A DNA stretch of 64,000 bases, from the NCBI RefSeq assembly GCF_010614725.1, contig NZ_JAAEHL010000008.1, positions 186,001-250,000 of the forward strand, given 5' to 3'. The notes under the pieces were generated by a model, which was given only the letters and a program-made list of their open reading frames with translations, did not search any database and was not told where the DNA came from. Of the stretch, positions 51,059 to 60,644 are shown piece by piece. Positions within the stretch are counted from its first letter, which is position 1. Each line of letters opens with the position of its first letter. The position numbers were made by a program, and so were the translations under genes. The stretch is from Flavobacterium ajazii (GTDB lineage Bacteria > Bacteroidota > Bacteroidia > Flavobacteriales > Flavobacteriaceae).

Positions 51059-52519
51059 TTAAATCTTCTTTCTCATTCTTGCTACCGGAATATCAAGCTG
51101 TTCGCGGTATTTTGCAATAGTTCTTCTCGCAATCGGGTAACCTTTTTCTTTTAAGATTTCAGCCAATTGATCGTCTGGAAGCGGTTTTCTTTTATCTTCT
51201 TCTTCAATGGTGTTTTTAAGAATCTTTTTGATCTCTAAAGTTGAAACATCTTCACCCTGGTCGTTTTTCATGGCTTCTGAGAAGAATTCTTTGATAAGTT
51301 TTGTTCCGTATGGCGTTTCAACATATTTACTGTTTGCCACACGCGAAATTGTTGAAATATCCAAACCAACCATATCGGCAATGTCTTTTAAGATCATTGG
51401 TTTTAGCTTGGTTTCGTCGCCGTCTAAGAAATATTCTTCCTGATAGTGCATTATGGCATTCATTGTTACAAAAAGTGTTTCCTGACGCTGTCTTATTGCA
51501 TCGATAAACCATTTTGCAGAATCTAGTTTTTGTTTGATAAACTGAACCGCATCTTTCTGTGCAGTCGATTTATCACGAGATTCTTTATAGGTCTGCATCA
51601 TTTCCTGATAATCTTTAGAAACATGCAGGGAAGGAGCATTGCGTCCGTTTAAAGTCAGTTCTAACTCCCCGTCTACAATTCTGATGGCAAAGTCCGGAAC
51701 TATATTCTCGGTTACTTTATTATTTCCTGTGAAAGATCCACCGGGTTTCGGATTTAATCTTTCGATTTCGTGAATCGCTTTTTTAAGCTGTTCGTTTGAA
51801 ACACTGTATTTCTGTAATAATTTATCGTAATGTTTCTTCGTAAAAGCATCAAACTGATTTTCAATAATGTCAATGGCTAAATCAACATATTCGGTTGGCG
51901 TTTTGTGTTTTAACTGGAGCAATAAACATTCCTGCAAATCACGAGCGCCGACTCCCGAAGGTTCTAATTCGTGAATTACCGTCATCATTTTTTCGACCAT
52001 TGCTTCATCAGTATAAATTCCCTGGGTAAAAGCCATGTCGTCTACAATATCCGGAATGCTTCTGCGGATGTAACCCATATCATCAATACTTCCAACAAGG
52101 AATTCGGCGATTTCGCGTTCTTCATCGTTCAGAATAAAAGTATTCAGCTGATTGATTAAATCCTGATGAAAACTGATTGGAGCCGCAAAAGGAGTTTCGC
52201 GCTCTTCATCGTCACTGTAATTATTAACCTGAGTTTTGTAATCAGGTGTGTCGTCATCACTTAGATATTCGTCAATGTTAATGTCATCCGCTTCGATTCT
52301 GTCCGATTCATTATCATCATAGTCGTCGTAGTCGTCATTATCGTATTCATCAGCTTCGTATTCGTCTTCTTTTCCAGCTTCAAGTGCCGGATTTTCGTTC
52401 ATTTCTTCTAATAAACGCTGTTCAAAAGCTTGCGTAGGCAATTGAATTAACTTCATCAGCTGAATTTGCTGTGGAGATAATTTTTGGGATAATTTTAAAT
52501 TTAAAAATTGCTTAAGCAT
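51059..52519 (-). CDS. rpoN: RNA polymerase sigma-54 factor
   Basis: 486 residues. Region I is Gln- and Leu-rich (LNLKLSQKLSPQQIQLMKLIQLPTQAFEQRLLEEM), followed by an acidic region II (about 40-100), the core-binding domain (NPKPGGSF), the HTH region and the RpoN box (ARRTIAKYREQL). Sigma-54 needs an NtrC-type activator with ATPase activity; one such regulator is encoded at 20238-21578. The upstream gene asnS is on the same strand but 93 bases away. Confidence 0.97.
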   Translation of the reverse strand: MLKQFLNLKLSQKLSPQQIQLMKLIQLPTQAFEQRLLEEMNENPALEAGKEDEYEADEYDNDDYDDYDDNESDRIEADDINIDEYLSDDDTPDYKTQVNNYSDDEERETPFAAPISFHQDLINQLNTFILNDEEREIAEFLVGSIDDMGYIRRSIPDIVDDMAFTQGIYTDEAMVEKMMTVIHELEPSGVGARDLQECLLLQLKHKTPTEYVDLAIDIIENQFDAFTKKHYDKLLQKYSVSNEQLKKAIHEIERLNPKPGGSFTGNNKVTENIVPDFAIRIVDGELELTLNGRNAPSLHVSKDYQEMMQTYKESRDKSTAQKDAVQFIKQKLDSAKWFIDAIRQRQETLFVTMNAIMHYQEEYFLDGDETKLKPMILKDIADMVGLDISTISRVANSKYVETPYGTKLIKEFFSEAMKNDQGEDVSTLEIKKILKNTIEEEDKRKPLPDDQLAEILKEKGYPIARRTIAKYREQLDIPVARMRKKI

Positions 52520-52611
52520 TATTATGTTTAATCGTTTATTTGTTTAATTGCCAAATCGTTGTTTCGTGAAAATCGGTTAACCGAATGAACGATTAACCGA
52601 TTAAACTTTTA

Positions 52612-54057
52612 TTAAAATTCCGCACTTCCAGGAGTTCTTGGGAAAGGAATTACATCTCTAATGTTTGTCATTCCAGTTACAAACAATACCAGACGCTCAA
52701 AACCTAAACCGAAACCTGCGTGAGTAGCAGAACCAAATCTTCTGGTGTCTAAATACCAGTATAATTCTTCTTTATCAATTCCAAGAGCTTCCATTTTCTG
52801 AACCAAAACATCGTAACGCTCTTCTCTTTCAGAACCGCCAACGATTTCTCCAATTCCTGGGAAAAGGATATCCATTGCGCGAACAGTTTCTCTTCCTGGT
52901 TCAGTATTGTCGTTCAAACGCATATAAAATGCTTTAATGTTTGCTGGGTAATCAAATAAAATTACCGGACATTTAAAGTGTTTTTCTACTAAATAACGCT
53001 CGTGTTCTGATTGTAAATCAGCCCCCCATTCGTTGATGATGTATTGAAATTTCTTCTTTTTATTTGGGGTTGAATCTCTTAAAATGTCGATTGCTTCTGT
53101 ATAAGAAACACGTTTGAAGTTGTTTTCTAAAACAAAGTTTAGTTTCTCTAACAAACTCATTTCGCTTCTCTCAGCCTGAGGTTTTGATTTTTCTTCTTCA
53201 AGAAGTCTTCCTTCTAAGAATTTTAAATCATCTCCACAATTGTCTAAAGCATATTTAATTACATACTGAATAAAATCTTCAGCCAAATCCATGTTGTCAT
53301 CAAGGTTGTTGAAAGCAACTTCCGGCTCGATCATCCAAAACTCTGCCAAGTGACGAGAAGTGTTTGAATTCTCCGCTCTAAAAGTTGGGCCAAAAGTATA
53401 AATCTGACCCAAAGCCATTGCAAAAGTTTCGCCTTCTAACTGTCCGGAAACGGTTAAGTTGGTATGTTTTCCAAAGAAATCTTGTTTGTAATCAATTGCT
53501 CCTTCTTCTGTTTTTGGAAGATTATCCAAAGGCAAAGAAGTTACCTGGAACATTTCTCCGGCACCTTCGGCATCAGCTCCAGTGATAATTGGCGTGTTTA
53601 CGTAAACAAAACCTTTATCCTGAAAATATTTGTGAACCGCATAAGACAATACCGAACGCACACGCATAATTGCTCCAAAAGCATTTGTACGTACGCGCAG
53701 ATGAGCGTTTTCACGTAAAAATTCTAAAGAGTGTTTTTTAGGCTGCATTGGGAATTTCTCCGCATCAGAATCTCCAAGGATTTCCAATTTAGAAACCTGA
53801 ATTTCGTATTTCTGACCAGCACCTTTACTTTCTACCAAAGTTCCAATTACAGAAACCGCTGCTCCGGTTGTGATTCTTTTTAAAGTTTCTTCAGGAGTAT
53901 TTTCAAAATCAACAACACATTGAATATTATTAATGGTAGAACCGTCATTTAGTGCGATGAACTGATTATTTCTAAAAGTTCTCACCCATCCTTTTGCATT
54001 CACTTCCAGTAACGTCGTCGTACTGTTTAATAAGTCTCTAACTTTTGTGTGTTTCAT
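52612..54057 (-). CDS. asnS: Asparaginyl-tRNA synthetase
   Basis: 481 residues. Class IIb synthetase. OB-fold anticodon-binding domain at about 10-105 (VNAKGWVRTFRNNQFIALNDGS), then the catalytic domain with motif 2 (FRAENSNTSRHLAEFWMIEPEVAF) and motif 3 (GFGLGFERLVLFVTG...RDVIPFPRTP). Length and motifs match the bacterial AsnRS. The transcript begins near the TATATTTG at 54110-54103. Confidence 0.96.
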   Translation of the reverse strand: MKHTKVRDLLNSTTTLLEVNAKGWVRTFRNNQFIALNDGSTINNIQCVVDFENTPEETLKRITTGAAVSVIGTLVESKGAGQKYEIQVSKLEILGDSDAEKFPMQPKKHSLEFLRENAHLRVRTNAFGAIMRVRSVLSYAVHKYFQDKGFVYVNTPIITGADAEGAGEMFQVTSLPLDNLPKTEEGAIDYKQDFFGKHTNLTVSGQLEGETFAMALGQIYTFGPTFRAENSNTSRHLAEFWMIEPEVAFNNLDDNMDLAEDFIQYVIKYALDNCGDDLKFLEGRLLEEEKSKPQAERSEMSLLEKLNFVLENNFKRVSYTEAIDILRDSTPNKKKKFQYIINEWGADLQSEHERYLVEKHFKCPVILFDYPANIKAFYMRLNDNTEPGRETVRAMDILFPGIGEIVGGSEREERYDVLVQKMEALGIDKEELYWYLDTRRFGSATHAGFGLGFERLVLFVTGMTNIRDVIPFPRTPGSAEF

Positions 54058-54102
54058 TTTGTTTCTAAAATTGATATTTGTAATAGTATTTCAATCGAAG
54101 TG

Positions 54103-54110
54103 CAAATATA
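54103..54110 (-). promoter_or_regulatory. -7 element of asnS
   Basis: TATATTTG on the minus strand, exact TAnnTTTG, 45 bases before the ATG. Confidence 0.5.
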
Positions 54111-54160
54111 ATTGATTTGTTTGTAATTGCCACATTGGATATACAAGTTAGAAGCTATTT

Positions 54161-54226
54161 CCGGCTATCAACTATATCTCTTGTAGCTAACCCCGCCACA
54201 AGAGGATGCCGCTGCTATCCGGGCTA
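54161..54226 (+). repeat. Structured dispersed repeat, copy B
   Basis: CTATATC, then CTCTTGT / ACAAGAG with loop AGCTAACCCCGCC, then GGATGCCGCTGCTATCC and GGGCTA. Compared with copy A the third pair of the stem is C-G instead of T-A, a compensating change. The left flank is less conserved than in A and C. The 54058-54367 gap otherwise holds only AT-rich sequence and the asnS promoter. Confidence 0.75.
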
Positions 54227-54367
54227 GGGCAGTTGGTTTGATGTGAGCTGTTTTAGGTGAAATTGTTATTCCTAATAACGAGGAATCATATTAATAATTC
54301 AGCAAAAAAAGTCGTTGTCGAGTTTCGAGTAGGGCTTCTCGTTCCTGGAAATCACATACTTTATGGA

Positions 54368-54667
54368 TTATATATTATTCCATAAATATGATATAAAATC
54401 GTCATCAAAAAACATTGTTGCTAAAATTGCGATTAAAAATGAAATAGAAAATGCTTTACAAGTTTGATTTTGTACCAAAAGATTTGATTTTTGCAAAATC
54501 AATTTTATTATTGCTCCTCCAATCAATGTATAAATAAAAATAGACAAACAAAGAAATATAATTTGGATAAACATCATAAATCGTGCTAATCCATATTGTC
54601 CTTCAGCTAAACAATTGTTGCAATATAAAAACAGTAGCGGAGTTGCTATAAACTTTTTCTTTATCAT
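54368..54667 (-). CDS. Small two-helix membrane protein, unknown
   Basis: 99 residues. Two or three hydrophobic segments: an N-terminal one (FIATPLLFLYCNNCLA), a strong one (FMMFIQIIFLCLSIFIYTLIGGAIIKLIL) and a C-terminal one (AFSISFLIAILATMFF). The CNNC pair near residue 16 stands out. The predicted promoter TACTTTTG at 54757-54750 suggests real transcription. No family recognised and the ORF could be a remnant. Confidence 0.5.
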   Translation of the reverse strand: MIKKKFIATPLLFLYCNNCLAEGQYGLARFMMFIQIIFLCLSIFIYTLIGGAIIKLILQKSNLLVQNQTCKAFSISFLIAILATMFFDDDFISYLWNNI

Positions 54668-54874
54668 TTTAATTTGACCTTCTTTTAAAATTTAGTAGTA
54701 AAAGGAAAGTTTACTTCTCTAAAATTCTCTCTTTCAATTCATTTTTTTTCAAAAGTAAAAATTAGTAAACATCTATTGAGATATAAGGAACAAATATATC
54801 GTTACAGTTTAAAATGCCAAAACACAAATAAATCTGCGTGTTTTATAAGAGTATGAAAAATTTTTATGAATAAA

Positions 54875-54905
54875 AAAAGCTACAATACTAAGTGTTGCAG
54901 CTTTT
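54875..54905 (-). terminator. Terminator of the T9SS carbohydrate-binding gene
   Basis: AAAAGCTACAA against TTGCAGCTTTT (one A-C mismatch); on the minus strand a T-run follows. Confidence 0.78.
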
Positions 54906-54927
54906 GAAAATATGATTTAATTAATTT

Positions 54928-56113
54928 TTAGTTTTTTATAAACTTAAATGTTTGTTTGTTATCAGTAGACAAAATATACAATCCACTGCTTAAACCCGAA
55001 AGATTAACAGACTGAATATTTTGAGCGTCTTTAATGGTTTTAACTGTTCTTCCGGTGCTGTCACTGATAATTAAAGATTTTACGTTTGAGTCTGAACTAA
55101 TATTCAGGTTGTCCTGAACAGGATTTGGATAAAATACCGCTTTGCTGGTTTCGTTTTCAAATTTTTCATTTGCCAGAGTAATATTGGCTCCAATAAAAGT
55201 TATATCATCTATATAAAAGGTTGTAGTACTTTTTCCTAAATCAAGATTAAGTCTGGTTGAAGCACTTTTTGCAGCAAAAGTATAACTTATTTGTTGCCAT
55301 GTTGTACCGATTGTTGTGTTTGGCCCGTAGCTAGCACTTGTAGCAGTAGTTGAAAATCTTACGGTGCTTCCGGCTGCAGAGGCCTTAATCCACATGCTTG
55401 CAGTGTAATTTCTTCCTACTACCAGATTCATAGCATCACTTACAAGTTGTACATTGTATTCGTTTGCGCCGGTAGAAACTGCTTTAAGAGCTCTTACGCC
55501 GCCATGTACTTCTACGGTTTCTGCTGTCAAATTAGCAGCTCCATTGTATTTTGACCAGTTGGTGAACGTATCTCCCGTTCCGGCTTCAAGATTACCATTT
55601 AGAATAAAATCTAAAGTTGGCGCAGTAGTTATGTCATATACTGCGACATCATCAACATAAAAGGTATCGGTTCCTTTTCCTAAATCTAAGTTTATTTTAG
55701 TTGCTGTTGCAGTAGCGGTAAAACTTAAAATACATGCTTGCCATCCTGTAGTAACGGTAAAAGCGTTTCCGTAAACAGCAGTTCCTCCTGAAGTAGAAAT
55801 ACGAACTGTATTGCCACCGGCAGTTCCTTTTATCCACATACTAACTTCATAACTGTGTCCAATTACGGTAGCGATATCATCAGATTGAAGCTGGACGCTG
55901 TATTCATTTGCTCCTGTAGAAATTGCTTTTAGAGATCTTGCGCCGCCATGTACATTTGTAATATCTGCTGTTAAATTAGCTGCCCCGTTGGTTTTTCCAG
56001 TTGGTGAAAATGTCTCCGGTTCCTGCTTCAAAGTTTCCGTTGAGAATCAAATTTTGGGCACTTAATGAAGTAATGCCCGTAGTGAATACTAAAAAAAGTA
56101 GTTTTTTAATCAT
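54928..56113 (-). pseudogene. Frameshifted T9SS protein with two carbohydrate-binding-like modules
   Basis: Translation from ATG 56113 gives a signal peptide (IKKLLFLVFTTGITSLSAQ) and the start of a module (LILNGNFEAGTGDIFTNW) and then stops at 55976. The long frame ending at 54928 continues that same module (NGAANLTADITNVHGGARSLKAISTG). A second copy of the module (ILNGNLEAGTGDTFTNWSKYNGAANLT) shows what the sequence should be. The frames join if the A-run at 55992-55996 (five Ts on plus) had four bases. The C-terminus is a T9SS type A domain (FYPNPVQDNLNISS...KFIKN). Either a real loss of function, phase variation in the run, or a sequencing error. Confidence 0.75.
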
Positions 56114-56186
56114 GGTTTAGTTTTTTAAAGGTTTATAGTTAATAAAATTTCAAACAATCGATTGCGTAAACAACTAATGGTTTTAA

Positions 56187-56194
56187 CAAATGTA
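56187..56194 (-). promoter_or_regulatory. -7 element of the frameshifted T9SS gene
   Basis: TACATTTG on the minus strand, exact TAnnTTTG, 74 bases before the ATG at 56113. Confidence 0.4.
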
Positions 56195-56409
56195 GGGATT
56201 TATTTTGTTCTTAAATTAATTTTAAATATTAATAATCAGTATGTTGTGTAGAATTATTAAAACTTAAAATTTTAAAGCAACCGTTTGTGTAATTTTGATT
56301 ATTTTTAATGTAAAAAGCCGAAATACAATGATTTTTATTAAACTTTTTTAGTGATAAAGACAAAATGTCTAAAAAATAAAAATATCAAGCAAAATTTAGA
56401 GTTTAGATA

Positions 56410-58905
56410 TTAAAGCCCCAAATCAATTACATAAGAAATCTTTACAGCAATGTTATCTTCAAATTTCATCAGTTGATTTGGACCGTAGCGATAGAAACCA
56501 CCTAAACCAAAACCTTTAAAAATTTTGTTTAATTCAATTCCTGATTCAAAGAAGCCTTTGTTGAGTGTTTTGTATACCGGACCAACATGCTGTTCCGGTT
56601 TTTCCATATCACCCCAGGCCATTCTTGTAACTAATACTAATGATGGACGTACTTTTCTCATGATTCTGATTCGTTCAAAGCCATGTTTAATTTGAAAGAA
56701 AATATACTGGCTGGAAAAAAACTCATTAAAATACATGGTTTCAAAACTGTTTCTTCCTGCAAAAGTAATACGCTGAAAAATAGTTTCTTTGTTGAGGTTA
56801 TTCGGCATAGTGTTGTACAAATGTGTAATTGGTATATCGCCTATAGCATAACCACCCTGAAGTAAAAAATTGGTTTTCTGACCATTTAGGTGTTTTTTCT
56901 CGTACTCAGTTTTAAAATCTATTTTGCTGAATGTGAAATCATTGTCCAAAACATTAGGCAAAGACTGGGTGAACTGAAAAGTAAATCTCGGAAAACGTTT
57001 CTCAGTTTCGGATCTGCCGGTTGGTGTCTGCATGAAATCACTAAACGGTGCCCATACTATAGAAGCCATTGCAGTGGTCATGACATAGTTTGAATACAAT
57101 TGACCGTTGAAATTAAAAAGATAGTCAAATTTTGGTTCAACATACGTTCTTGCTAATTCAAAAACTGCTTCCGTTTTCGGAATAATTTTCGTCTGCAAAT
57201 TGGTTTTCCAGCTAATGTAATGGTAAAAAGTACTAATGTTGATCGGACGTGGATCGTAAATTTTAAAGACACGTTTATCAACTGCAAAAACTGTACTCGC
57301 AATTTCCCGGACATCATCGGTATAGGATCCGTTTAGCCAGGTATTCGAGTTCTTCTCCAGTAAAAATCCGGAACCCAGATTGTATTTGAAGTTACCGTCT
57401 TTTGTTCCATAAGCGCCATAACCCTCAATCCTGTAATGTTTAGAAAAACGATCGTTCGTAATTCCGCCAAGTCCTAAACGAAAACCTTCATAGTTGTTAT
57501 AACTGATTACCTTTTTTAAATCCAAATCAATTGGGCCCAGAGGGAGATAACCGTTTATAATTTTTCGGCCAAGTCCCAAACGTTTTTCGATTCTTTTTTT
57601 GATAGAGATACTATCCAGTAATTGATACGTTCTCTGACTTTTCAAATCAAGGCTTTCTTTTCGGTATTCATCCCAGAATTCTTCCGGTTTTTTACTGGCA
57701 TCTTCTTTAATTTCGATATAAAGGGATGGATCTTTTATCGGAGCAGTTGTATTGTAATGAATATCAAAATTGTTGCTTTCTGAAAACAGGTATGTAAAAT
57801 CAGAAGCGGTTTTTTTTCTGGTTTCGAAAAGATTTTCCTCTTCACCGTCAAACTGAATGGTTCCTCCTAAAAAATTAATATCATCATTATTTCTTCCTTT
57901 TACAATTTTAAAAGAAGTATTGACAGGAAACCATATTTTTTCTTCAGGAACATATTCAAATTCATGAATTCCGCTTATGTCAAGTACGCCTTTTATACGC
58001 ATTATAGCTTTTGCAATGGCAAAATTTTCCTGATCGATATACAAAACACCTTCTAAGCCGGCAGCCTTTCTTTTTTCTTTATTCTTAAAATAAATCATAA
58101 AAGTATTTCGGCCTTTAATATCAACAGTATCCAGCAGCTTATAATTATAGTCCTTTAATGCATTATCCGAAACAGGATTGTTGTATTTGGTTTCAAAAAG
58201 TTCATATTTTGAGTCATAAATAGAAATCGACTGTAAATTAAAGGCAATGATTTCGTAAACTGGTTGTTTAAAACCTGCCATTTTTGTGCCCAGAATGGTT
58301 TCTTTGAGTTTTTTATTTCCGAATTGGTATTGTGAAACTTTTTCAGTCTGAAATAAATGCTGTTTGCTGATGACTTCTTTAAACTTATAGTCAGAAGAGT
58401 CAATATTTATTCTTTTTTTCTTTAAATCTTTATAAGAAGCAGACGAATCGATCCTGCCGTTAATAGAATCTGGATTAGCTGTTACAATAAGTTTATTGTA
58501 GGTTTTATATTCAAAACTCTTGAGCTTTTTCTGCGGATTATTGGTGTTTTTGTATGCAATTACTTTTCTTAAAATAGTCAGTGCAGGATTTTCATTAGAA
58601 ACAACAACTTCTTTCAGATTATCTGTTTTTTGCTTAAGATAAACTGTGTAAAACTTTTTGTTGTCTGAAATCGCAATGGTTTTAGACTGAAAGCCAACGT
58701 ACGAAACCGTAAAAGAATTGATTTTTACCTTTGATGTAAGTGTGAACTTTCCATCAACATCTGTAATCGTATTATTGTTGTCTGAAGTTGTAATCGTAGC
58801 AAAAGGAAGAGGATCATTGCCTGAATCGTTTACAATTCCGTTTATTTGAAATTGCGCCTGTAGGGTAAGCGTAAAAAACAAAGTAAATAAACAGAATAGT
58901 TTCAT
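56410..58905 (-). CDS. DUF5686 outer-membrane protein with carboxypeptidase-regulatory-like domain
   Basis: 831 residues. Signal peptide (LFCLFTLFFTLTLQAQ), a CarboxypepD_reg-like beta-sandwich at about 18-95 (FQINGIVNDSGNDPLPFATITTSDN), a middle region with ALTILRKVIAYKNTNNPQKKLKSFEYKTYNKL, and the DUF5686 beta-barrel (GGFYRYGPNQLMKFEDNIAVKISYVIDLGL at the end). It is a Bacteroidota-specific outer-membrane family of unknown function, often large and conserved. Its promoter is at 58957-58950. The gene downstream on the same strand is the frameshifted T9SS gene. Confidence 0.9.
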   Translation of the reverse strand: MKLFCLFTLFFTLTLQAQFQINGIVNDSGNDPLPFATITTSDNNNTITDVDGKFTLTSKVKINSFTVSYVGFQSKTIAISDNKKFYTVYLKQKTDNLKEVVVSNENPALTILRKVIAYKNTNNPQKKLKSFEYKTYNKLIVTANPDSINGRIDSSASYKDLKKKRINIDSSDYKFKEVISKQHLFQTEKVSQYQFGNKKLKETILGTKMAGFKQPVYEIIAFNLQSISIYDSKYELFETKYNNPVSDNALKDYNYKLLDTVDIKGRNTFMIYFKNKEKRKAAGLEGVLYIDQENFAIAKAIMRIKGVLDISGIHEFEYVPEEKIWFPVNTSFKIVKGRNNDDINFLGGTIQFDGEEENLFETRKKTASDFTYLFSESNNFDIHYNTTAPIKDPSLYIEIKEDASKKPEEFWDEYRKESLDLKSQRTYQLLDSISIKKRIEKRLGLGRKIINGYLPLGPIDLDLKKVISYNNYEGFRLGLGGITNDRFSKHYRIEGYGAYGTKDGNFKYNLGSGFLLEKNSNTWLNGSYTDDVREIASTVFAVDKRVFKIYDPRPINISTFYHYISWKTNLQTKIIPKTEAVFELARTYVEPKFDYLFNFNGQLYSNYVMTTAMASIVWAPFSDFMQTPTGRSETEKRFPRFTFQFTQSLPNVLDNDFTFSKIDFKTEYEKKHLNGQKTNFLLQGGYAIGDIPITHLYNTMPNNLNKETIFQRITFAGRNSFETMYFNEFFSSQYIFFQIKHGFERIRIMRKVRPSLVLVTRMAWGDMEKPEQHVGPVYKTLNKGFFESGIELNKIFKGFGLGGFYRYGPNQLMKFEDNIAVKISYVIDLGL

Positions 58906-58949
58906 ACAAAGTATTATGGTTTCGAAACCGGAAATTGATTTTTGGTATG

Positions 58950-58957
58950 CAAAAATA
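58950..58957 (-). promoter_or_regulatory. -7 element of the DUF5686 gene
   Basis: TATTTTTG on the minus strand, exact TAnnTTTG, 44 bases before the ATG. Confidence 0.45.
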
Positions 58958-58967
58958 GTAATAAAAA

Positions 58968-59000
58968 AATCCGTCTGGTAAAAATTTAACCAAACGGATT
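58968..59000 (-). terminator. Terminator of frr
   Basis: AATCCGTCTGGT against ACCAAACGGATT with one mismatch; on the minus strand a T-run follows, 22 bases after the frr stop codon. Confidence 0.82.
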
Positions 59001-59021
59001 CTTAATTTTATGTCAAATAAG

Positions 59022-59585
59022 TTACACCTTCATGATTTCAGCCTCTTTAGCAGCTAATAATTCATCTATTTTTTTGATGTAAGTATTTGTTAAGTTCTGA
59101 ACTTCTTCTTCGGCAGATTTGCAAATGTCTTCAGAAGTTCCTTCTTTTTCTAATTTTTTAATATCGGTATTAGCATCTTTACGTGAGTTACGGATACCAA
59201 TTTTTGCATCTTCTGCTTCAGATTTTGCCTGTTTTGCCAAATCTTTACGACGCTCTTCTGTCAATGGTGGTACACTGATAATAATTACATCACCGTTATT
59301 CATTGGGTTGAAACCAATATTGGCAATCAAAATTGCTTTTTCGATTACTGATAACATGTTTTTTTCGAAAGGCTGCAACGTAATTGTTCTTGCATCAGGT
59401 ACACTAATTTTAGATACCTGAGAAAGTGGTGTAGAAGCACCATAATAATCAACAAAAACACCTCCAAGCATAGCCGGAGAAGCTTTTCCAGCACGGATAT
59501 TTAGAAATTCTTTTTCTAAATGCGCAATCGTACCATTCATTGATTCTTCAGTACTTTCTAATATGAAATCTATTTCTTCAGTCAT
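59022..59585 (-). CDS. frr: Ribosome recycling factor
   Basis: 187 residues. It splits post-termination ribosomes with EF-G. The family signature is intact: LEKEFLNIRAGKASPAMLGGVFVDYYG, VPDARTITLQPFEKNML and VPPLTEERRKDLAKQAKSEAEDAKIGIRNSRKDAN. It follows pyrH on the same strand, the classic pyrH-frr order. The two are separated by a 160-base spacer containing TTAGA/TCTAA word arms. Confidence 0.97.
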   Translation of the reverse strand: MTEEIDFILESTEESMNGTIAHLEKEFLNIRAGKASPAMLGGVFVDYYGASTPLSQVSKISVPDARTITLQPFEKNMLSVIEKAILIANIGFNPMNNGDVIIISVPPLTEERRKDLAKQAKSEAEDAKIGIRNSRKDANTDIKKLEKEGTSEDICKSAEEEVQNLTNTYIKKIDELLAAKEAEIMKV

Positions 59586-59591
59586 TTTGTT

Positions 59592-59752
59592 CAGATTTTT
59601 AGATTCTTAGAAGATTAGATTTTTAGGCTTTAAAAATGGTTTCTTCTAATTTACTAACTAATATTATTTTCTTTTTTTGATTGTCTTAATTGTTGTTAAA
59701 ATTCAGAAATTCTATTTAATCTAAAATTCTAACAATCTAAGCAGTCTAAATA
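59592..59752. repeat. TTAGA/TCTAA inverted word arms between pyrH and frr
   Basis: Left arm 59592-59626 consists of TTAGA words, right arm 59711-59752 of TCTAA words in inverted orientation, with about 85 AT-rich bases between. Same design as the spacers at 10.13 and 63.10 kb. Confidence 0.55.
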
Positions 59753-60453
59753 TTTACTACAGTTCCGATGTTTTCGCCTGCGCAGATTTTTAAAAGATTT
59801 CCAATTTTGTTCATGTCAAAAACAACAATCGGTAATTTATTTTCCTGACTTAAAGTGAAAGCTGTGGTGTCCATTACATTCAGTCCTTTTTTGATTACAT
59901 CTTCAAAAGAAATAAAGTCAAATTTTACAGCTGAAGCATTTTTCTCAGGATCACAATCGTAAACCCCATCTACACGTGTTCCTTTTAAAATAACATCGGC
60001 ATTGATTTCGATTCCTCTTAAAACTGCTGCAGTATCAGTAGTAAAATAAGGGTTTCCGGTTCCGGCACCAAAGATTACAATTCTTCCTTTTTCAAGGTGG
60101 CGGTCAGCTCTTCTTTTGATATAAGGTTCCGCTATAGATTCCATTTTTAAGGCAGTCTGCAAACGAGTTTTCATCCCTTTATCTTCAAGAGCACCTTGCA
60201 AAGCCATTCCGTTTATAACAGTAGCAAGCATTCCCATATAATCACCCTGCACTCTGTCCATGCCTGAACTTGCTCCGGCAACTCCTCTAAAAATGTTTCC
60301 TCCTCCGATAACAATAGCAATTTCTACTCCTTTGTCGTGAATCTGCTTAATTTCATCTGCATATTCAGCTAATCTTTTAGGGTCAATTCCGTATTGTAAA
60401 TCCCCCATTAAGGCTTCTCCACTTAATTTTAGAAGAATTCTTTTATATTTCAT
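59746..60453 (-). CDS. pyrH: UMP kinase
   Basis: 235 residues from ATG 60453; the longer frame to 60486 contains the promoter -7 element, so it is not used. It phosphorylates UMP to UDP. Landmarks: YKRILLKLSGEALMG, IVIGGGNIFRG, GMLATVINGMALQ and ILKGTRVDGVYDCDPEKN. Homohexamer in bacteria, regulated by GTP and UTP. First gene of pyrH-frr. Confidence 0.96.
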   Translation of the reverse strand: MKYKRILLKLSGEALMGDLQYGIDPKRLAEYADEIKQIHDKGVEIAIVIGGGNIFRGVAGASSGMDRVQGDYMGMLATVINGMALQGALEDKGMKTRLQTALKMESIAEPYIKRRADRHLEKGRIVIFGAGTGNPYFTTDTAAVLRGIEINADVILKGTRVDGVYDCDPEKNASAVKFDFISFEDVIKKGLNVMDTTAFTLSQENKLPIVVFDMNKIGNLLKICAGENIGTVVNI

Positions 60454-60473
60454 GTGCGTTGCATTTGTTTGTG

Positions 60474-60481
60474 CAAATATA
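60474..60481 (-). promoter_or_regulatory. -7 element of pyrH-frr
   Basis: TATATTTG on the minus strand, exact TAnnTTTG, 21 bases before the ATG at 60453. It overlaps the first codons of the longer open frame and decides the start. Confidence 0.55.
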
Positions 60482-60644
60482 GACATATTCTGTTTTTTTA
60501 AAATAGTGTTTTAAAAAATTAATTGTTTCTTTTCTAAATTAAATTCTGACTGATTTTTAGTTGTTGATTTCTTTTAAATATGATAAAAGTCATTCAGACA
60601 TCTTTTTAAAAAACGTAATTTTATGTTACCAAAACGAAATAAAC

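Noticed and set aside
54261..54367. Possible remnant gene or hairpin between asnS and the 99-residue protein
   Set aside because: TCGAGTTTCGAGTAGGGCTTCTCG looks partly palindromic, but pairing is poor and I find no other copy in the window.
55985..56000. Programmed frameshifting in the T9SS gene
   Set aside because: The A-run has no visible slippery heptamer with a stimulating pseudoknot, and the ordinary explanation of one extra base is enough. Kept as a possibility only.
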